Both the position numbers and the translations under genes were made by a program. DNA of 64,000 bases from an uncultured bacterium (GTDB taxonomy: Bacteria > Acidobacteriota > Aminicenantia > Aminicenantales > Saccharicenantaceae). Shown here in pieces: positions 45,370-54,011 of the stretch (within the stretch, counting starts at the first letter, position 1; every line of letters begins with the position of its first letter). The notes beneath the pieces are model-generated. The model ran no database searches, was not told where the DNA came from, and was given only the letters and a program-made list of their open reading frames with translations. The stretch spans positions 1 through 64,000 of the forward strand of contig CALEUG010000001.1 of NCBI GenBank assembly GCA_937920515.1, in the 5' to 3' direction.

Positions 45370-48300
45370 ATGAGTCTTAAAGAAAAATCTGGCTTTAGAA
45401 GCGTACCGGGAGTCCTGGCCCTGGTTATGTTAAGCCTGGCAGGTCTTCGGGCCCAACCCCCGGCAGAAGCCTGGCTTAACGGCTACCAGAGAACCATAGA
45501 AAGCCAGAAAATTTTTTATCATTCACCCTATCCCGATCAGCTACCGGCCCTGCTGGTCAGAGCCAGCGACGGCACAATGAAATCAGTCTGGGAAACACAG
45601 GTTGTCCCGGCCGATTTCAGCGCTTCCGCTGCGGTCTTTGTCTTCATGGGTGGCCTGGCCACGGGCAAGGGCAGTCATCGCTTTTACCTTAAGGTCAACG
45701 GGGCTCAAGCCCTGGAATTCACCACTTCAGAAAACCCGGCCAGAAGAGAGTGGACAGTTCTCGGTCCGGAAGGTCTGGGACTTACTTTCAGAACAGCTCT
45801 GGTTGACCAGTTTGACGAGCTATTCGGCTATTTCTTCCTGACCGTCCCTCGTCGTTTCCTGGAGCCAGGGAAACCGCTCCGGCTGGAACTTACGGCCGAG
45901 AAAGGCGGAAGTTCCGACTGGGTGATGGTCTTTGAGCAGCCGCTTTCTTCCTGGGCCAGGCTGAAGGTCCTGCCGGCCATCCTGAACACAAGGCCCCGGC
46001 GGCAGCCCCTGCTGCTGGAAATAAGTCATTTCGGACCTCCGGTTTCAGTCCGGATAAAAATGGGCCGGAATATTTCCGTCTCCAAGACCTTGCAGACCGG
46101 TTACAACCAGCTATACCTGGAAACCGAACCGGTCAGCAATCCGGCCCGGGTTGAAGCCGTCGTCCTCAGGGGAAAAGAACTTCTGTTCCGGGCAGCTTGC
46201 GAGCAAAAACCGGTTCGGGCGATAGAATTATGGCTTCTCCCCCATTCCCACCTGGACATTGGTTATTCAGATTACCAGGAAGAAGTAGAAAAGAAACAGT
46301 GGCAGAACATAGAAACCGCCATAGAACTGGCCGAGAAATCGCAATCCCTGCCTCCCGAGGCCAGGTTCAAATGGAACGTGGAACAACTGTGGCATGTTGA
46401 AACCTATTTGCGAAAAGCTGACGAACAAAAGCGAGAAAAATTATTGCGAGCCGTAAAGAATGGCTGGATAGGACTCCAGGCCACCCTAACCAACCAGCTG
46501 ACCGGTCTCTGCCACCCGGAGGAACTGCTGGAACTCACAGCTTTTGCCAGGGAGCTGGAAACCATGGGTTTCCCGCCGGTCACATCGGCCATGATCACTG
46601 ATATCCCGAGCTACAGCTGGTCCTTTGTTCCGGCGCTGGCCCTGGCCGGGGTTCGCTATCTTTCCAGCGGTCCCAACTTCATGCCCGTCCTGCCCGACGG
46701 CGGCGACCGGGTTGGCCGGGCTCTCAGGACCTGGGCCGACCGGCCGTTTTACTGGGTCTCACCTTCCGGCCAGGAAAAGGTTCTTTTCTGGATGGCCGGG
46801 CGCGGTTATTCCTGGTTCCACGGGCTGAACCTGGGAAACTTCAGGGTTGACAAAAAAAGAGAAATCCTGGAATACGTGGCCGAACTGGAAAACAAGAACT
46901 ATCCCTATTCTCTGGTGCAGGTCCGCTACACCGTGGGTGGAGACAACGGCCCCCCGGACCCGGACCTCAGCCGGGAAGTGGCCGCCTGGAACAAAGAATT
47001 CCTGACACCTCGCCTGGTGATCGCCACCAGCGAACAGCTTTTCCTGGAAATGGAAAAAAGGCACGGCCTGGAAATCCCGGCCATCCGCGGTGATTTTTCG
47101 CCATACTGGGAAGACGGCGCGGCCTCCACCGCCCGGGAAACCGCCCTGAACCGGAATCTCAGCGAGCGGCTGCTGCAGCTCGAAACTCTGTATTCGCTCC
47201 TGGTGCCGGAAGAATTCATTAAAAAATCAGCCGATTTTTACGAAGCCTGGCGCCAGGTAGTACTTTTTCACGAGCATACCTGGGGAGCCCACGACAGCGT
47301 CTCCAACCCGGATGGAGAAAACGCTACCCGGCAATGGGAATACAAGAAGTCCATCCTGGAAAAGGGACAGGAACTGGCTAATTCGCTGGAAGAAGACCTG
47401 AAGGCCATAATGAGCTCCAGAGAGGAGGAAGCTTTATCCAGAAGAAAGGTGCTCGACATCATCAACACCACCTCGCTGACCAGGTCAGAAATCATTTTTA
47501 TACCGGCTGAACTCTCGGCCGGCCTTGACCTGGTACTGGATGAAAACAACCGCTCCCTGCCTTCACAGAGGCTGGTTGATGGCACCCTGGCTGTTAAAAT
47601 AAGCCGGCTTCAACCATTTTCTGCCCGCCGCATCTACCTTAAGACCGGCAGTAGCTGGCCCGGCGGCCTGGCCCGGGCCGGGGAAAACTTCCTGGAGAAT
47701 GAGCAGCTTCGCCTGGAAGTCAGCCCGGAAACAGGGGCGGTGAGCAGCCTGATCTTCAAGCCGGCCCGAAACCTGGAACTGGTGGACAGCGAGAAATTCT
47801 CCGGGCTCAATGCCTATCTCTATGTTCCCGGGACCGACCCGGAAAAAGCCCGGCCGGCCAGGGTTCGCCAGGTACGGGTACTGGATTCCGGCCCTCTGGT
47901 GGCTTCGCTGGAGATAGAGCTGGAAGCCCCAGGATGTCACAGCCTGAAGGCAGTAATCAGGATTAACGGAATCAACGGCCGGATAGACTTCTTTAATCAC
48001 ATTGACAAGATAAAGGTCAGGGAAAAGGAAAGCGTTCACATAGCCTTTCCGTTCCGGATGCCTCCAACCGGAATCCGCCTTGACCTCGGCTGGGGCGCAG
48101 TCAATCCTTTCTTTGAAGAAATCCCGGGAGCCTGCCTGGATTTTTTTTCTGTTCAAAAAGCGGTGAGTTTCAGCCGGCCGGATTTTAACCTGACCTGGGT
48201 AACGCCGGATGCCCCACTGGTGGAAATTGGCGAATTGACGGATGAAAGAAGCGTCGGAGGCTTTCCCCGGGCCTGGAAAAAAGAGCTCCAGCCCTCTTCA

Positions 48301-48747
48301 ACGATTATTTCCTATGCCCTGAATAACTACTGGCATACCAATTACAAGGCCGACCAGGAAGGAGAAATCGAACTTCGCTATTCCCTTTTCCTCAACTCTA
48401 ATCTGGACCCGGCACTGCTCAAGACCCAGGCCCTTGAGGTCTGTCAGCCTCCGGTTATAATGCCGGTTGACGAAAGACGGGTACCCCTGCAGCCGGTTCT
48501 TAACCTCGAGCCGGAAAGGGTCGTGGTCACCAGGTTAAAGGCCATCCCGGGAGTTTCCGACTCCAGGCCGGCTCTGCTGCTCAGACTGTACAACGCCGGC
48601 GGACAACCAGAAACAATCAACCTCAAGGGGCTTCTTTTTCCCGGAAGAAAAGTCTATTTATCCAACCTGAAAGGAGAACCACTGGCCCAGGTCACCCGGC
48701 CTTTCCGGATGCTGCCCTGGGAGGTGGTAACTCTTCGGGTGGAATGA
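45370..48747 (+). CDS. Secreted GH38-family alpha-mannosidase-like glycosidase
   Basis: This 1125-aa protein starts best at ATG 45370 (AGGCAGGG upstream); the track's TTG start adds 10 residues. A signal peptide (VPGVLALVMLSLAGLRA) precedes a beta-sandwich region. The GH38 catalytic domain begins near residue 290 with LWLLPHSHLDIGYSDYQ, where His and Asp are metal ligands. The nucleophile Asp is in MITDIPSYSWSF (about D411). HEHTWGAHDSVSNP provides further metal-site residues. The C-terminal half is the usual beta-sandwich. It would remove alpha-mannosyl residues from glycans outside the cytoplasm. It lies between the phosphohexomutase pair and a GH2 gene on the same strand. Confidence 0.9.
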   Translation: MSLKEKSGFRSVPGVLALVMLSLAGLRAQPPAEAWLNGYQRTIESQKIFYHSPYPDQLPALLVRASDGTMKSVWETQVVPADFSASAAVFVFMGGLATGKGSHRFYLKVNGAQALEFTTSENPARREWTVLGPEGLGLTFRTALVDQFDELFGYFFLTVPRRFLEPGKPLRLELTAEKGGSSDWVMVFEQPLSSWARLKVLPAILNTRPRRQPLLLEISHFGPPVSVRIKMGRNISVSKTLQTGYNQLYLETEPVSNPARVEAVVLRGKELLFRAACEQKPVRAIELWLLPHSHLDIGYSDYQEEVEKKQWQNIETAIELAEKSQSLPPEARFKWNVEQLWHVETYLRKADEQKREKLLRAVKNGWIGLQATLTNQLTGLCHPEELLELTAFARELETMGFPPVTSAMITDIPSYSWSFVPALALAGVRYLSSGPNFMPVLPDGGDRVGRALRTWADRPFYWVSPSGQEKVLFWMAGRGYSWFHGLNLGNFRVDKKREILEYVAELENKNYPYSLVQVRYTVGGDNGPPDPDLSREVAAWNKEFLTPRLVIATSEQLFLEMEKRHGLEIPAIRGDFSPYWEDGAASTARETALNRNLSERLLQLETLYSLLVPEEFIKKSADFYEAWRQVVLFHEHTWGAHDSVSNPDGENATRQWEYKKSILEKGQELANSLEEDLKAIMSSREEEALSRRKVLDIINTTSLTRSEIIFIPAELSAGLDLVLDENNRSLPSQRLVDGTLAVKISRLQPFSARRIYLKTGSSWPGGLARAGENFLENEQLRLEVSPETGAVSSLIFKPARNLELVDSEKFSGLNAYLYVPGTDPEKARPARVRQVRVLDSGPLVASLEIELEAPGCHSLKAVIRINGINGRIDFFNHIDKIKVREKESVHIAFPFRMPPTGIRLDLGWGAVNPFFEEIPGACLDFFSVQKAVSFSRPDFNLTWVTPDAPLVEIGELTDERSVGGFPRAWKKELQPSSTIISYALNNYWHTNYKADQEGEIELRYSLFLNSNLDPALLKTQALEVCQPPVIMPVDERRVPLQPVLNLEPERVVVTRLKAIPGVSDSRPALLLRLYNAGGQPETINLKGLLFPGRKVYLSNLKGEPLAQVTRPFRMLPWEVVTLRVE

Positions 48748-48752
48748 AAGTT

Positions 48753-48775
48753 TAAGATATAAGGTAAGATATAAG
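48753..48775. repeat. Tandem TAAGATATAAG direct repeat upstream of the GH2 gene
   Basis: TAAGATATAAG occurs at 48,753-48,763 and 48,765-48,775 (12-bp period), followed by ATATATG, in the 67-nt gap before the GH2 start. It could be an AT-rich promoter element or a regulator site. Confidence 0.4.
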
Positions 48776-48814
48776 ATATATGTTCTGGTAAAATATGAAC
48801 CTCAGGAGGTCTCA

Positions 48815-51652
48815 ATGAAGAAAACCCGCTGGCCAAGACTCGGAATAATATCAATCGTCTTAGTGTCTGTTCTTATCTGGACTGAGGCCTTCGCCCAGCC
48901 GGGCGGACAGTTCGGTGCGCCCCGTCGCAGCAGCTTGATGATGCTCCCGGAAACCCAGCTGATTCTGACCGACTGGTTTATCCAGTCTTCGGCCCGCCTG
49001 AAGGCCGACGGGGCCGCCCTATCCCGGCCGGGAATCATGACTGACCGCTGGTACCCCACCCGGGTCCCGGCCACGGTGCTGGGCACCCTGGTTGAAAATA
49101 ACATCTATGGCGACGTATTCTTCGGGAAAAACCTGGAGAATATCAAAGTTGAGGACTTTCAGACCTCCTGGTGGTACCGGACCGAATTCCTGTTGCCCGC
49201 CTACCCCGGACGAACCAGAACTTTCCTGGAACTGGACGGCGTTAACTACCGGGCCAACATCTGGCTGAACGGCCAGAAGGTGGCTGACGCCTCTGAAATT
49301 TACGGCGCCTTCCGGCGCTTCCGCCTGGATGTCACCAAACTGGCCAGGTCAGGCGAGAGAAACGTCCTGGCCGTTGAGGTCATCCCGCCGGCTAAAGGTG
49401 AGCCGACCATCGGTTTTGTTGACTGGAACCCGGCTCCGGCCGACAACAGCATGGGTCTATGGCGGCCGGTCAGAATCAGGCAAACCGGAGAAGTTACCAT
49501 TGAAAACCCTTTCGTCCAGACCACCCTGGATACCACCACCCTGAAGGAAGCCAGGCTGACCATCCAGGCCGAAGTTCGCAATCACTCCGATGTTCCGGTC
49601 ACCGGCACCCTGGAAATAGAGCTGGAAAACATAAGGATTTCCAGAGAAGTCAGGCTGGGACCGAAGGAAGTCCAGAAAGTGGTTCTCAGCCCGGAAACCC
49701 ACAAAGAACTGGTTCTGAGTAACCCCAGGATCTGGTGGACTCATGACCTGGGTCGCCCTGAACTTTATCTCCTTTTGATGGCCTTTAAGCTAAAAGCGCC
49801 AGCCGGGGATGAAAAGGCAACCACCAGGCCACCGGCCGCGGCTGAACCAGTCCCGCCATCCGCCCGGGAAAAAGAACAGGAAAAGGCCCCGGACCGGGAA
49901 AAGGATAAAGACCGGATGAGAATCCCACCTCAGTTCCAGGCGCTGATGCCGGTTTCCGACTGGCTGGCGCTGCGCTTCGGCATCCGGGAAATCAAGGACT
50001 ACCTAAATGAACAGGGTCACCGCGGGTATCTCCTCAACGGTAAAAAGATTTTAATCCGCGGTGGAGGCTGGACCGATGACATATTTCTCAATAACAGGTC
50101 CAAAAAGCTCAGGGCTGAACTGATGTACGCCCGTCATATGAACCTTAACGCCCTGAGGCTGGAAGGTTTCTGGGGAACCAGCCGGGAGCTTTATCACCTG
50201 TGCGACGAGCTGGGCCTGTTGATTATGGTCGGCTGGAGCTGTCACTGGGAATGGGAGAATTATTTCGGGAAACCGGTTGACCCCAGGTACGGCGGGATTA
50301 TCAGCCCGGAAGACATGGCCTTAGTAGCCACTTCTTTCCGTGACCAGGTGCGCTGGTTGCGCAACCACCCCAGCATCTTTGTCTGGGCCCTGGCCAGCGA
50401 CCTGGTGCCCAAACCGGAACTGGAAAGAGAATACCTGAAAATTCTGGCCGAGGACGACCCGACCCGCCCCTTCCTAAATTCCACCGGAACCAGGGTTAGC
50501 GAGGTCAGCGGGAAATCGGGCGTCAAGATGAACGGCCCTTACGACTGGGTGCCACCCAACTACTGGTTCGAAGATAAGAAGAACGGTGGAGCCTTCGGCT
50601 TCAATACTGAAACCGGACCCGGACCCCAGGTGCCGGTGCTGGAAAGCCTGAAGAAAATAATTCCGGAAGAGGCACTCTGGCCACCGAACGATTACTGGAA
50701 TTTTCATTGCTCCCGCGGCCTGTTCAAATCCCTCGATAGATACAACGAGGCCATGCGGGAACGCCTGGGCTGGCCCGAAAGTGTGGCCGAGTACTGCGAT
50801 AAGGCCCAGTTCCTCAATTACGAAGCTATGAGGGGCATGTTTGAAGCCTTTGTGGCCCGCCGGCCGGTAGCCACCGGAATCATCCAGTGGATGTTCAACT
50901 CGGCCTGGCCCAAGCTCTGGTGGCAGCTTTACGATTACTATCTTATGCCCACCGGGGCCTTTTACGGGGCCAGGAAGGCCAACAGCCCTGTCCATCTTAT
51001 TTATGACTACGAAACCCGGGAAATTATTGCCTCTAACCTGTCAGCGGTTAAGGCCGAAAAGCTTGGTGCCCTGGTCAGGGTATTCGACCTGGAACTCAAG
51101 GAAAAATTCAGGCAGGAATTCCCGCTGGTGCTGGAAGCGGACGGCAAGACGGTTCTTACCCGCCTGCCGGATATGCCCGACCTGACTGACCTCTATTTCC
51201 TGGACCTGAGAATCATCGGGCCAAAGCAGTCGCTTGAAGACCATAATTTCTATGTCCTCAGTCAGGAGCCCGATGTGCTTGATTTCAAGAAGACGACCTG
51301 GTATGTAACTCCGGTCAAAAAATATGCCAACCTGAAAGCCCTGAACCACCTGCCCGAATCACAGGTCAGGTACAGGTGGAAGGCGGAAGGAAAAGACCCC
51401 ATCAGAAACCTGACTATCGAGCTTCACAACCCGGGGCCGCACCTGGCCTTCAACCTGGAAATCCAGGTCCTGAAAAAATTAAGGCAGAAGTCGGTTCTGC
51501 CAATATTTCTCGAAGACAACTACATTTCTTTGCTGCCCGGGGAAAGGCGCACGGTTAAAGGCTATTTCTTCGGTGAAGACCTGGAAGGAGACGAGCTGGA
51601 AATCAGGATAAAGGGCTGGAACGTTAAAACCCTGGAAGTTAAAAAGTTTTGA
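48815..51652 (+). CDS. Secreted GH2-family glycosidase, exo-beta-glucosaminidase/mannosidase-like
   Basis: This 945-aa enzyme has a signal peptide (IISIVLVSVLIWTEAFA) and the GH2 order: jelly-roll, Ig-like domain, TIM barrel, C-terminal sandwiches. WYPTRVPATVLGTLVENNIYGDVFFGKNLENI and SWWYRTEFLLP are typical of the exo-beta-D-glucosaminidase/beta-mannosidase branch. Catalytic candidates are Asp529 in WALASDLVP (acid/base) and Glu599 in FNTETGPGP (nucleophile). Their spacing resembles that of CsxA-type glucosaminidases, which use an Asp acid/base. A charged, Pro-rich insert (about 328-372, EKEQEKAPDREKDKDR) interrupts the Ig-like domain. GGAGG precedes the ATG. The substrate is probably a terminal beta-GlcN or beta-Man residue. 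Confidence 0.88.
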   Translation: MKKTRWPRLGIISIVLVSVLIWTEAFAQPGGQFGAPRRSSLMMLPETQLILTDWFIQSSARLKADGAALSRPGIMTDRWYPTRVPATVLGTLVENNIYGDVFFGKNLENIKVEDFQTSWWYRTEFLLPAYPGRTRTFLELDGVNYRANIWLNGQKVADASEIYGAFRRFRLDVTKLARSGERNVLAVEVIPPAKGEPTIGFVDWNPAPADNSMGLWRPVRIRQTGEVTIENPFVQTTLDTTTLKEARLTIQAEVRNHSDVPVTGTLEIELENIRISREVRLGPKEVQKVVLSPETHKELVLSNPRIWWTHDLGRPELYLLLMAFKLKAPAGDEKATTRPPAAAEPVPPSAREKEQEKAPDREKDKDRMRIPPQFQALMPVSDWLALRFGIREIKDYLNEQGHRGYLLNGKKILIRGGGWTDDIFLNNRSKKLRAELMYARHMNLNALRLEGFWGTSRELYHLCDELGLLIMVGWSCHWEWENYFGKPVDPRYGGIISPEDMALVATSFRDQVRWLRNHPSIFVWALASDLVPKPELEREYLKILAEDDPTRPFLNSTGTRVSEVSGKSGVKMNGPYDWVPPNYWFEDKKNGGAFGFNTETGPGPQVPVLESLKKIIPEEALWPPNDYWNFHCSRGLFKSLDRYNEAMRERLGWPESVAEYCDKAQFLNYEAMRGMFEAFVARRPVATGIIQWMFNSAWPKLWWQLYDYYLMPTGAFYGARKANSPVHLIYDYETREIIASNLSAVKAEKLGALVRVFDLELKEKFRQEFPLVLEADGKTVLTRLPDMPDLTDLYFLDLRIIGPKQSLEDHNFYVLSQEPDVLDFKKTTWYVTPVKKYANLKALNHLPESQVRYRWKAEGKDPIRNLTIELHNPGPHLAFNLEIQVLKKLRQKSVLPIFLEDNYISLLPGERRTVKGYFFGEDLEGDELEIRIKGWNVKTLEVKKF

Positions 51653-51860
51653 GTGAACGATAAATCTTAACTGAATAGGGGGCGAGGCCAGACAGAATAG
51701 AAATTGAATTCTGAAAATTACAGGCCTTAAAAATTATAAAAATATCAACTGCTATTTTGCTGGCCGATTAATGAGCTGATTCGAAAACAAAGAATACCCG
51801 GGAATTTATGCCGGGAATAGAACCTTCCCGGGAAAAATCCCGAAGTTGATTTCCAGGTAT

Positions 51861-53921
51861 TTATTTCTTTTTCAAAGAGTTGACCAGCTCTCTCAGTTTT
51901 TCCTGGTTCGGGTTCAGGCCGAGCGATTTCTCCCAGAGAGCCAGGGCTTTATCCCTGTCACCCATCTGGAAATAGCAGCTTCCGAGAAAGTTCAGGATTT
52001 CCAGGTTGACCCCGAAGCGATTCAGGTACTGTTCATAATAGACGGCTGCCCTAAGCGGCTGGTTGAGGGAATGGAAAGCCCTACCCAGCAGCGAGACCAG
52101 TTCGGGCGGGGCCTCGGGCTGGTCATATGGTCCGAGCAATTCTATTACCCGCTGAAATTCTCCCGCCCTGAACAGAGCCTCGGACAGGGCCAGGGCTGTC
52201 ACCGGACCCGGGTTAAGAGAGTGGGCCCTGGCCAGGCGGCTGGTGGCTTCCTGAATGTTACCGCTATTTAAGTGCTGAATTCCCGTGGCCAGAAGCTCGT
52301 CGGCCTCGGTCAGACTGCCCCGGGACACCAGGATTGGGGCCGGCAGGTTGCTCAGGGGAGAAATTTCTAACTCGGCCCGGCGGCTGTCCCGGAGCTGGCC
52401 ATCAACCAGCAGCTCAGCCTTCAGGCTGTAATACCCTGGCTTCAGGGCCGCCAGCGGCATTGATTCAACAACCAGACCTTCGGCTGAAATTTCCAGGGCA
52501 GGACATTCCTTGCTCTGAACCGCCTGGTTCTCGGCCAGCAGGGAAATTTTTAAGGTTGACTTCTTCTTCAACTCATCGCTCCAGCCGTTTAGCTGAACGC
52601 AGACCACCAGGGAATCGGAAACGGCAAACGACTTGAGGCTCCGGCTGAGAAGCTGCCTGTCGCCGACCTGGTACGGGAGAAGACCGGTGCCATCCTTTGC
52701 TTCCAGCTGGCCATAGGCCAGCAGAATCTGGCCGATTTCCGCGGGGCCCGGATTTTCCGGCAGGGTCAGCTTTTTGGAAAAGCTGGAGAATTCCCGCGAG
52801 ACCGGGTTCTTGACCAGCAGGTCCAGGGTACAATTCCCGGGAATCAGGGGAAATACATCCTGAAAAGCCACCGCTCTTTTGCCGATCTCGCCCAGTTCTT
52901 CCCTGGTCAAATTCAGGGGGATGCTTTTATCGAACTGATAAATGGTTCGGCCCTTATCATCAGCAACCCGGCCGTTGAGGTCAAAACGCACCAGGTAATT
53001 CTGCCCGTCCTGACTCACTGACAGCTTGCCCGGCTCCACCGAATAATGAACAAGGTAGTGGCCTTTCTGGCTGCGCACCGTCCAGACCTCAAAATCAGAG
53101 CGGATGTAATTGGTGCTGTACTCCACTTCTATCAGGTCCCTGTGGCGAAACCAGGCCTCGGCGTAGGCATCTTCCACCTTGCGCTGTGGCAGCGACATGA
53201 TGGTGGCCAGAAGCCTGTTGGAAGCCAGGTTGATGACCCCGGGTTCCAGACGCTCGTTTGGTATGAGGCTGAGTGACTGCTCGGCCAGGTTGGGGGAAAG
53301 CTGGTAAAGCCGCTGGTAGGCGTCCCGGGCATCCCTGGCGTTATACATGTAATCGGCCACCAGGGCCTGGGGACCGTGGTCAGAAGGCGAGTAAAGAATG
53401 TACTCCCCTGCTCCCTCTTTCTTGAAAAAAATTACGTTAAAACCGGTCGGCAGCCCGTAGCGGGGGTCGCCATAGTAAAACCAGACCTGGGCGGGATAGA
53501 CGCCCATGATGTTTTCATAAGTTTCGATGTTGCTGGGCGGGCCGAGGATGATGTAGACGCGGCCCCGGTCGGTCTTCCAGCCAGGTTTGCCAGTTCCCCG
53601 CCCCAGGAACTGGTTGGCATAGTTAAGCCGGCGGTAATGCTCTTCCCTGAATTCATTCTGCGGGGTGCGAGGATCGGGGTCGCGCTGCTTCCAGAAGGCT
53701 TCGATGAAGATATCCCTTTCCCGGTCGGTCTGCAGCTTTAGAAAAACCTCTCTCTCCCTGGGAGTTATGATATAAACCACCTCTTCTTCCAGCCACCTGC
53801 GGTACCTTTCCGGCAGGCTGGCCGCCGCCAGAGAAAGTGAGAACAGAAAAATCAGACATAAGATAATTAGAAATCGGGGGACCCTTGTTTCAAAACGATG
53901 CTTCTTCTGGTCCATCTTCAT
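51861..53921 (-). CDS. Large GWxTD-domain protein with C-terminal TPRs
   Basis: This is an exported protein of about 686 aa with signal peptide FLIILCLIFLFSLSLAAA. The GWxTD domain lies near residues 35-190: YRRWLEEEVVYIITPREREVFLKLQTDRERDIFIEAFWKQRDP, NQFLGRGTGKPGWKTDRGRVYIILGPP and VWFYY. A beta-rich middle follows, and the last 130 residues are TPR-like (LNSGNIQEATSRLARAHSLNP, AVYYEQYLNRFG, ALALWEKSLGLNP). I place the start at ATG 53921, or possibly 53915, because a TATAAT box lies 7 nt upstream. The track's TTG at 53957 lies within the promoter. The domain's biochemical role is unknown to me. It lies downstream of the TonB receptor. Confidence 0.82.
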   Translation of the reverse strand: MKMDQKKHRFETRVPRFLIILCLIFLFSLSLAAASLPERYRRWLEEEVVYIITPREREVFLKLQTDRERDIFIEAFWKQRDPDPRTPQNEFREEHYRRLNYANQFLGRGTGKPGWKTDRGRVYIILGPPSNIETYENIMGVYPAQVWFYYGDPRYGLPTGFNVIFFKKEGAGEYILYSPSDHGPQALVADYMYNARDARDAYQRLYQLSPNLAEQSLSLIPNERLEPGVINLASNRLLATIMSLPQRKVEDAYAEAWFRHRDLIEVEYSTNYIRSDFEVWTVRSQKGHYLVHYSVEPGKLSVSQDGQNYLVRFDLNGRVADDKGRTIYQFDKSIPLNLTREELGEIGKRAVAFQDVFPLIPGNCTLDLLVKNPVSREFSSFSKKLTLPENPGPAEIGQILLAYGQLEAKDGTGLLPYQVGDRQLLSRSLKSFAVSDSLVVCVQLNGWSDELKKKSTLKISLLAENQAVQSKECPALEISAEGLVVESMPLAALKPGYYSLKAELLVDGQLRDSRRAELEISPLSNLPAPILVSRGSLTEADELLATGIQHLNSGNIQEATSRLARAHSLNPGPVTALALSEALFRAGEFQRVIELLGPYDQPEAPPELVSLLGRAFHSLNQPLRAAVYYEQYLNRFGVNLEILNFLGSCYFQMGDRDKALALWEKSLGLNPNQEKLRELVNSLKKK

Positions 53922-53927
53922 CCATTG

Positions 53928-53957
53928 ATTATAGCTTTTTTGTCTTGCTGTGGGCAA
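53928..53957 (-). promoter_or_regulatory. Promoter predicting a leaderless mRNA for the large GWxTD gene
   Basis: TTGCCC and a perfect TATAAT are 18 bp apart on the minus strand. Transcription would start within a base or two of the ATG at 53921, so the message would have no 5' leader. The -35 box overlaps the T-run of the upstream gene's terminator. Confidence 0.55.
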
Positions 53958-53989
53958 AAAAAGGGCGCCCGGGAAAATCCCGGACGCCC
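53956..53989 (-). terminator. Strong intrinsic terminator of the TonB receptor gene
   Basis: On the minus strand GGGCGTCCGGG-ATTTT-CCCGGGCGCCC (one internal mismatch) is followed by TTTTTTT. It lies 23 nt after the receptor stop codon. Confidence 0.92.
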
Positions 53990-54011
53990 CTGAGCTTCAA
54001 CCTCAGCTGAA

